In this document: positions 43,641 to 49,472 of the stretch, one piece after another
Numbering within the stretch: position 1 is the first letter of the stretch
Layout: every line of letters begins with the position of its first letter
Assembly (NCBI GenBank): GCA_003154775.1
Contig: PMES01000029.1
Coordinates: 46,678 to 96,149, forward strand
DNA length: 49,472 nucleotides
Origin: Acidobacteriota bacterium
Lineage (GTDB): Bacteria > Acidobacteriota > Terriglobia > Acidiferrales > UBA7541
Direction of reading: 5' to 3'
Program-made: the position numbers and the translations under genes
Notes under the pieces: model-generated
Seen by the model: only the letters and a program-made list of their open reading frames with translations
What the model was told of the DNA's origin: nothing
The model's database searches: none

Positions 43641-44795
43641 ATGCATCTTTTCTGGCTGCTCCTCTTCGGACTCATCGCTTTCCTCTGGGTCACCTACGGC
43701 TTGCGCGTGGCTTATGGCGCCGTGCGCTTACCCTGGCTCAAAAGCTATGCCCCCGCAAAAGACGCCGATTGCCCGCGGATTTCGCTGATTTTTGCCGCTC
43801 GCGATGAAGAGGAAAAGCTGCCCGCCGCCCTCGTCACCCTCATCGAAATCGATTATCCCCGCCTCGAAATCATTGCCGTTGACGACCGTTCCCGCGATGC
43901 CACCTCCCGCATCCTCGACGACTTCGCCGCCACTCACGACCGGCTCCGCGTCGTCCACATCGCCGAACTTCCCAAAGGCTGGCTCGGCAAGCCGCATGCC
44001 CTTCAAAAGGCCTACGAAGTCTCCTCCGGCGATTGGCTGCTCTTTACCGACGCCGATGTGCGCTTCAAGCCGGACACGCTTCGCCGCGCCGTCGCTCTCG
44101 CTCGCGATCGCCAGCTCGACCACCTCACGCTCTTCGGCGATATGGACATGGTTGGTTTCTGGGAAAAGGTGTTCGTTACATTCTTCGGCATGGCGTTTCA
44201 TATGGCCACCGACCCGCACCAAGTGAGCAATCCGCGTTCACGCGCCTATGTCGGTGTCGGCGCCTTTCAGATGGTGAAACGCACTGCCTACGCGGCCTGC
44301 GGCACCCACCGCCGCTTGGCTATGGAAGTGATTGACGACGTCATGCTTGGGAAAATTATCAAGCTGGGCGGCTTCCGTTCTGGCGTTGCCGTTGCCCAGG
44401 ACGCCGTTTCCGTGCGCTGGCACGCAGGCATCGGCAATTTGATTCGCGGGGTGGAGAAAAATTTCTTCGCGGGCGCTCAGTTCAGTGGACCGTTGGTTAT
44501 CGCCCAATCTCTCAGCCTACTCGCCATGTTTGTCCTTCCATTGCTCGGCATGCTCTTTGGCCATGGCTGGGTTCGCGCTTTCGCCGGCATCTCCGTTCTG
44601 ATCCCCCTATGCTTTCACATCGGCGTGGACATCGTCATGCGCGTTTCCCCGCTCTATTGCCTCACGCTCCCGCTCGGCGCATTCCTCTTCATCTACATGC
44701 TCCTGCGCTCCGCCTTCGTTACTTTGCGCCGGGGCGGCATCACCTGGCGCGGCACCTTCTATTCCCTAGACGAACTTCGCCGCCGCGGCGGTTGA
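43641..44795 (+). CDS. Membrane GT2 glycosyltransferase, HpnB-like
   Basis: 384 residues. One N-terminal membrane segment precedes a GT-A domain: PRISLIFAARDEEEKL, DDRSRDATSRIL (nucleotide-binding Asp), GWLGKPHALQKA and TDADVRFKPDTL (the DxD-equivalent). Three or four membrane helices follow at the C-terminus, ending WRGTFYSLDELRRRGG. GKPHAL, TDADV and the W-R-G-T-x-Y end are seen in hopene-associated HpnB and carotenoid-type glycosyltransferases. No hopanoid gene is nearby, so the acceptor lipid is open. The QxxRW motif typical of processive enzymes is not obvious (VRWHAGIGNLIRG in its place), which favours a single-transfer enzyme. Confidence 0.85.
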   Translation: MHLFWLLLFGLIAFLWVTYGLRVAYGAVRLPWLKSYAPAKDADCPRISLIFAARDEEEKLPAALVTLIEIDYPRLEIIAVDDRSRDATSRILDDFAATHDRLRVVHIAELPKGWLGKPHALQKAYEVSSGDWLLFTDADVRFKPDTLRRAVALARDRQLDHLTLFGDMDMVGFWEKVFVTFFGMAFHMATDPHQVSNPRSRAYVGVGAFQMVKRTAYAACGTHRRLAMEVIDDVMLGKIIKLGGFRSGVAVAQDAVSVRWHAGIGNLIRGVEKNFFAGAQFSGPLVIAQSLSLLAMFVLPLLGMLFGHGWVRAFAGISVLIPLCFHIGVDIVMRVSPLYCLTLPLGAFLFIYMLLRSAFVTLRRGGITWRGTFYSLDELRRRGG

Positions 44796-44821
44796 TCCAT
44801 CTCAATCTGAACCTCCAAATC

Positions 44822-44982
44822 CGTCATTCCGAACGGAGTCTGCGAAGTGAGGAATCACTCTTCTACTTCAGTTTGCCTATTACACTCACAAATTGTCATC
44901 CCGAGCGGAGCGGCCCGATTTTTTCTTTCGCGCCGTTTTCTGGCGCGTCGGGCCGCGCAGCCGAGGGATCTCTCTTCAATGT
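44822..44982. repeat. Two dispersed repeat units in tandem
   Basis: Unit one (44822-44863) is CGTCATTCCGAACGGAGTCTGC-GAAGTGAGGAATCACTC, a close relative of 39301-39339 and of the right arm at 49382-49426. Unit two (44894-44982) begins GTCATCCCGAGCGGAGCGG, contains the stem CGGCCCGA / TCGGGCCG and ends GAGGGATCTCTCTT. They fill the gap before the uvrB stop. Confidence 0.7.
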
Positions 44983-45042
44983 CTGCAACGCCCGGCCTTC
45001 AGATTGGCTCGACTGAATTCTCCCTCTCACGTCGCCCAACCT

Positions 45043-47085
<2,043 letters not shown>

Positions 47086-47288
47086 CGTGAGCGTCTCCTG
47101 CTGGCCCATCAAGGCCAGCCGAAACCACCATTATACCAAGTCCCCCAAATCTGCCATGGAATAGGCTGATAGCGGGGGTACTCTTCGCTTGCGGTTGGCT
47201 CCTCGGCGAACATTGTCCAAGCAGTACGGGTAAATTCGCTTGACAGCAATAGAAGTAGGTGGAATAGTAGGTGTAGGAGGTGCTGGAC

Positions 47289-47540
47289 ATGGGTGAGCAA
47301 TTCAACTTCACGGTCGGGGGGCAGGGCTTTTCAATTAGTCGCGAAGAAATAGAGCGAAAACTGAAGGGAGTACGGCCTGAGCAAATTCGCCAGTACTACG
47401 TGACGGTCAACCGAAAGGATTACCCTGTGAAGCAGGCGCTTGAGGTTTCAGCCGGGCTTCTGAGGTCTGGCTTTACGACTCAAGATGCAATCCGGGTCCT
47501 AAGAAAATTCGGATTACCTCTGCGTAAGAATGGTGAGTGA
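47289..47540 (+). CDS. Unrecognised 83-residue protein
   Basis: An ATG at 47289 with GGAGG eight bases upstream; an in-frame GTG at 47280 is less likely. The protein is soluble and predicted helical: FSISREEIERKLKGVRPEQI, then QYYVTVNRKDYPVKQALEVS and GLLRSGFTTQDAIRVLRKFG. The segment YPVKQAL..(S/T)GL.RSGF.T..AIRVLRKFG has the look of a compact nucleic-acid or protein-binding module that I believe also occurs fused to other domains, but I cannot name it. Base composition is lower in GC than the uvrB side, suggesting an accessory gene. Promoter-like TTGACA occurs about 50 bp upstream (47240-47245). Confidence 0.65.
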   Translation: MGEQFNFTVGGQGFSISREEIERKLKGVRPEQIRQYYVTVNRKDYPVKQALEVSAGLLRSGFTTQDAIRVLRKFGLPLRKNGE

Positions 47541-47594
47541 CGAGTTCCTGCGCGTTCAATTGGGGTAGAATCGGCTCGAAATGCGAGGTGATAC

Positions 47595-48194
47595 GTGACC
47601 CGGAAAAGCTGGCAAAACATCATGGTCCTTCCACTGCCGTTGTCGCTTGTGCTTTTCGGCGTGCTGGCGGGCGGTGCGACCAGCGCGCAAACTGAGTCCA
47701 CGAAGCAACCTCAGAAAAACAGCGCGATTCCATCTTCGACTAAGTGGATTGAGGACAAGGTTTCGGTCCGAGTCGAATCGCCATATCTCTCGGTTTCCGG
47801 CGACCTCGTTTTGGCGTACACGCTGACGAACAAGACCGGGCAAGATATTGATCTCGACTTCACCGAGAACCCACGAATCAACATGAAACCACATGAGCCG
47901 ACCCGGGTCTTTCTCAAATTAAAAGACCCTGTCAGCTATTCCCAGGTCACCCCCAGTGACCATTTTCTGTATCTAGTTGACACACTGCTCGCCGCTGACC
48001 TACCTGTGCTCTTCCACGTCGCTTTGAGGGTACCGTCTGAGGACAAGCCCTCCTGGTTCTCCTCCGAGAGCTCTGAAGACCGCCTATGGAGACTCCTAGA
48101 AAAGAAACTCGGTAACGTGGACAGCATTGCTATCTTCATTCCTGACCGCCAACTTAGGATCACACTTCCTGTTCCTGGTAGGCCGAAGAAATAA
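47595..48194 (+). CDS. Secreted protein of unknown function
   Basis: 199 residues from a GTG at 47595 with GAGGTG upstream; an internal ATG at 47622 is an alternative. A basic start and hydrophobic core (MVLPLPLSLVLFGVLAGGA) end in a likely signal-peptidase site after TSA. The mature part looks like a beta-sandwich: VSVRVESPYLSVSGDLVLAY, LTNKTGQDIDLDFTEN, PHEPTRVFLKL. The LTNKTGxDI phrase resembles intracellular-proteinase-inhibitor or CARDB-type Ig folds. No catalytic motif is seen. Composition matches the preceding small gene. The next gene is convergent. Confidence 0.65.
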   Translation: MTRKSWQNIMVLPLPLSLVLFGVLAGGATSAQTESTKQPQKNSAIPSSTKWIEDKVSVRVESPYLSVSGDLVLAYTLTNKTGQDIDLDFTENPRINMKPHEPTRVFLKLKDPVSYSQVTPSDHFLYLVDTLLAADLPVLFHVALRVPSEDKPSWFSSESSEDRLWRLLEKKLGNVDSIAIFIPDRQLRITLPVPGRPKK

Positions 48195-48232
48195 TTGTGA
48201 AGACCCGACACGAGGGTAATAAAAGTTCGCTA

Positions 48233-48256
48233 GCGGGGTGCCCCGCCCTCGATTTT
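48233..48256 (+). terminator. Possible weak terminator
   Basis: GCGGGGTGCCCCGC followed by CCTCGATTTTT about 40 bp after the stop of the 47595-48194 gene. The hairpin loop is very small and the T run is displaced, so the call is tentative. Confidence 0.35.
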
Positions 48257-48344
48257 TGAGAGCGGGTCTTGAGGTGGCTTTTTCTCCTCACACCTTCAAG
48301 AAGCGGGTAACCGGAACCGATCCACTGCCGCCAAGCGCCCTGAT

Positions 48345-49265
48345 TCATTGCTTCGTTGCTTCTTTGCCTCTCTGTTTCTCTGCGGAATCGCTGCCCGTCA
48401 CCAGCAGCGTCTCGAACCGGCTGCTCGCCTCAATCGTATAGTGCACGGCATTCGTGCCATCCGCTTTCGCGATGGTCACGTCCATGGACTGCTGCGTCTC
48501 TTCCGTTGCTCGCACCACCAGCCCGCTCTTCAGCGAAATATACGTGACGATCTCATCCGTGCCCTTGGCCGTCCCCGATGTGCGCAACTCGTGCAGCCGG
48601 TAATCCTCCGGCGTCGCATCCTTCACCGGCGATTTCTGTTTCAGCGTCGCCCGCGTCAAGAAACTCGCGCACGTTTCCGCCGGAGTCAGCGGGCACCGGT
48701 CATTCTGCACGTAAGTCGTTTCCTTCTCCCACACCAAATTTGCGATGGGCGATGGCGATTTCTCCGCCTCCTCGGTCTTCCATTTATCCCCGGGCTTCGC
48801 GCCCTCCACCGGCAGCGTCCACCCAAACGCGAAGCGTGAAAGCCAGAATTGCCACGCCAGCCGCATTTCCGGCGCGACTTCGTCCAGGCCCTCGGCCTTC
48901 GCAACCTGCCCGTTCCCCGCAATCGTGAATTCGACGTTCGCGCGCGCGGATGCGTTCTTCTCGGACGAGTCGCGCTCTCCCCCGTCAAACTCCGCGTGCG
49001 CCACCACCACCGGCCGCCCGTTCTCCAAATGGATTTCCTGCGCGGTGAAAACCAGCGGCATCGCAATATCGCGCTGCACATCACCCGGATGCAGCATCGT
49101 CGCGACCCGGCTCTCCGTTTTTACGTGGCGTAGCACGTTCCCGTGAACGTCGTACTTCACCACCTGCCCCGCCCGCAACAGCGGCAGCAGCACCACGCGC
49201 TGGTCACCACCCGCCGCGCAAACACCCGCGGCCAGCAGTGCCACGCAAGCCAACACCTTCTGCAT
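48345..49265 (-). CDS. Exported protein of unknown function
   Basis: 306 residues from the ATG at 49265, which has AGGAGAT six bases upstream. A signal peptide (QKVLACVALLAAGVCAAG) is followed by a mostly beta-stranded protein: VVKYDVHGNVLRHVKTES, VEFTIAGNGQVAKAEGLDE, WTLPVEGAKPGDKWKTEEA and TDEIVTYISLKSGLVVRATE. Two cysteines (RCPLTPAETC) could form a disulphide. The pattern resembles proteins in which a surface-exposed beta layer binds a hydrophobic ligand, but no named family can be assigned. It is convergent with the previous gene, and a 148-bp palindromic repeat lies 43 bp upstream of its start. Confidence 0.7.
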   Translation of the reverse strand: MQKVLACVALLAAGVCAAGGDQRVVLLPLLRAGQVVKYDVHGNVLRHVKTESRVATMLHPGDVQRDIAMPLVFTAQEIHLENGRPVVVAHAEFDGGERDSSEKNASARANVEFTIAGNGQVAKAEGLDEVAPEMRLAWQFWLSRFAFGWTLPVEGAKPGDKWKTEEAEKSPSPIANLVWEKETTYVQNDRCPLTPAETCASFLTRATLKQKSPVKDATPEDYRLHELRTSGTAKGTDEIVTYISLKSGLVVRATEETQQSMDVTIAKADGTNAVHYTIEASSRFETLLVTGSDSAEKQRGKEATKQ

Positions 49266-49307
49266 CGGAATCTCCTGCATCACCCTTTGCCCCGGAACTT
49301 TGTTCCC

Positions 49308-49455
49308 CTAGCAGGCTGCTGAAAAACATGTCTCACCGTCATTCCGAGCGAAGCGAGGAATCCCTCTTCGATCAGAATGCCAAGAAAAGAGAGATTCCTC
49401 ACTCCGCAGATTCCGTTCGGAATGACGAATTCGGGGTTTTTCAGCAAGCTCTTAG
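49308..49455. repeat. 148-bp palindromic repeat element (MITE-like)
   Basis: Outer arms CTAGCAGGCTGCTGAAAAAC (49308-49327) and its inverted, slightly diverged partner at 49436-49455 enclose a second inverted layer. The inner left arm starts GTCATTCCGAGCGAAGCGAG and the inner right arm is GATTCCTCACTCCGCAGATT followed by CCGTTCGGAATGAC. Nested inverted repeats without coding capacity fit a miniature inverted-repeat element; single-arm relatives occur at 39301-39339 and 44822-44863. Confidence 0.75.
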
Positions 49456-49472
49456 CCTGGAAAATTCATGAT

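Overview
The window is a GC-rich (roughly 60%) stretch of chromosome that looks like Acidobacteriota. This is inferred from gene content and order, the dispersed CGTCATTCCGAGCG-type repeats, GTAG-headed REP palindromes with their RAYT transposases, and the secreted GH3/GH130 enzymes. No rRNA or other taxonomic marker is present, so the phylum is an inference. Most of the sequence is housekeeping DNA, with small accessory patches between conserved blocks.

Layout, left to right. Positions 1-930 hold a RAYT transposase, a REP palindrome and tRNA-Val(CAC). Positions 1059-7201 hold a MoxR ATPase, a DUF58 protein, MutY and a membrane transglutaminase. Positions 7216-10946 form a block bounded by a degenerate direct repeat; it contains small unrecognised ORFs and a large secreted GH3 glycosidase. 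A convergent secreted GH130-like protein and a Tat-type unknown protein with a probable frameshift follow. Positions 13275-20056 hold rimO, yacG, pgpA, a TIG/NHL propeller, a second RAYT bracketed by inverted REPs, then cinA, thpR, plsY and an 18-codon stub of gpsA. Positions 20182-25907 hold an HD-GYP phosphodiesterase, ftsY, ribD, two small paralogous Cys-rich proteins and ribE.

Positions 26050-33432 form a leftward cluster. It contains a histidine kinase with a good sigma-54 promoter match upstream, a GT39-type membrane glycosyltransferase, an NtrC-family regulator, a 45-residue ORF, an Mla-type ABC ATPase and an APC permease. Positions 33589-35890 are groES-groEL with a CIRCE operator and a terminator. 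Positions 36274-39184 hold a DUF47/Pit phosphate uptake pair and ribBA, whose GTP cyclohydrolase II half has lost its catalytic residues. Positions 39487-49265 hold a ComEA-like protein, an M16 peptidase pair, a DUF2520 protein, an HpnB-like glycosyltransferase, uvrB and three unrecognised proteins. A 148-bp palindromic repeat lies at the right end.

Functional themes are envelope and phospholipid work (PgpA, PlsY, the transglutaminase cluster, glycosyltransferases), riboflavin synthesis spread over three loci (ribD, ribE, ribBA), stress and repair (GroESL, MutY, UvrB) and carbohydrate scavenging (GH3, GH130). I found no CRISPR array, prophage, conjugative module or obvious defence island. The observations most worth a second look are the paired Cys proteins, the degenerate RibA domain, the REP-RAYT units, the truncated gpsA and the possible sigma-54 autoregulation of the kinase operon.
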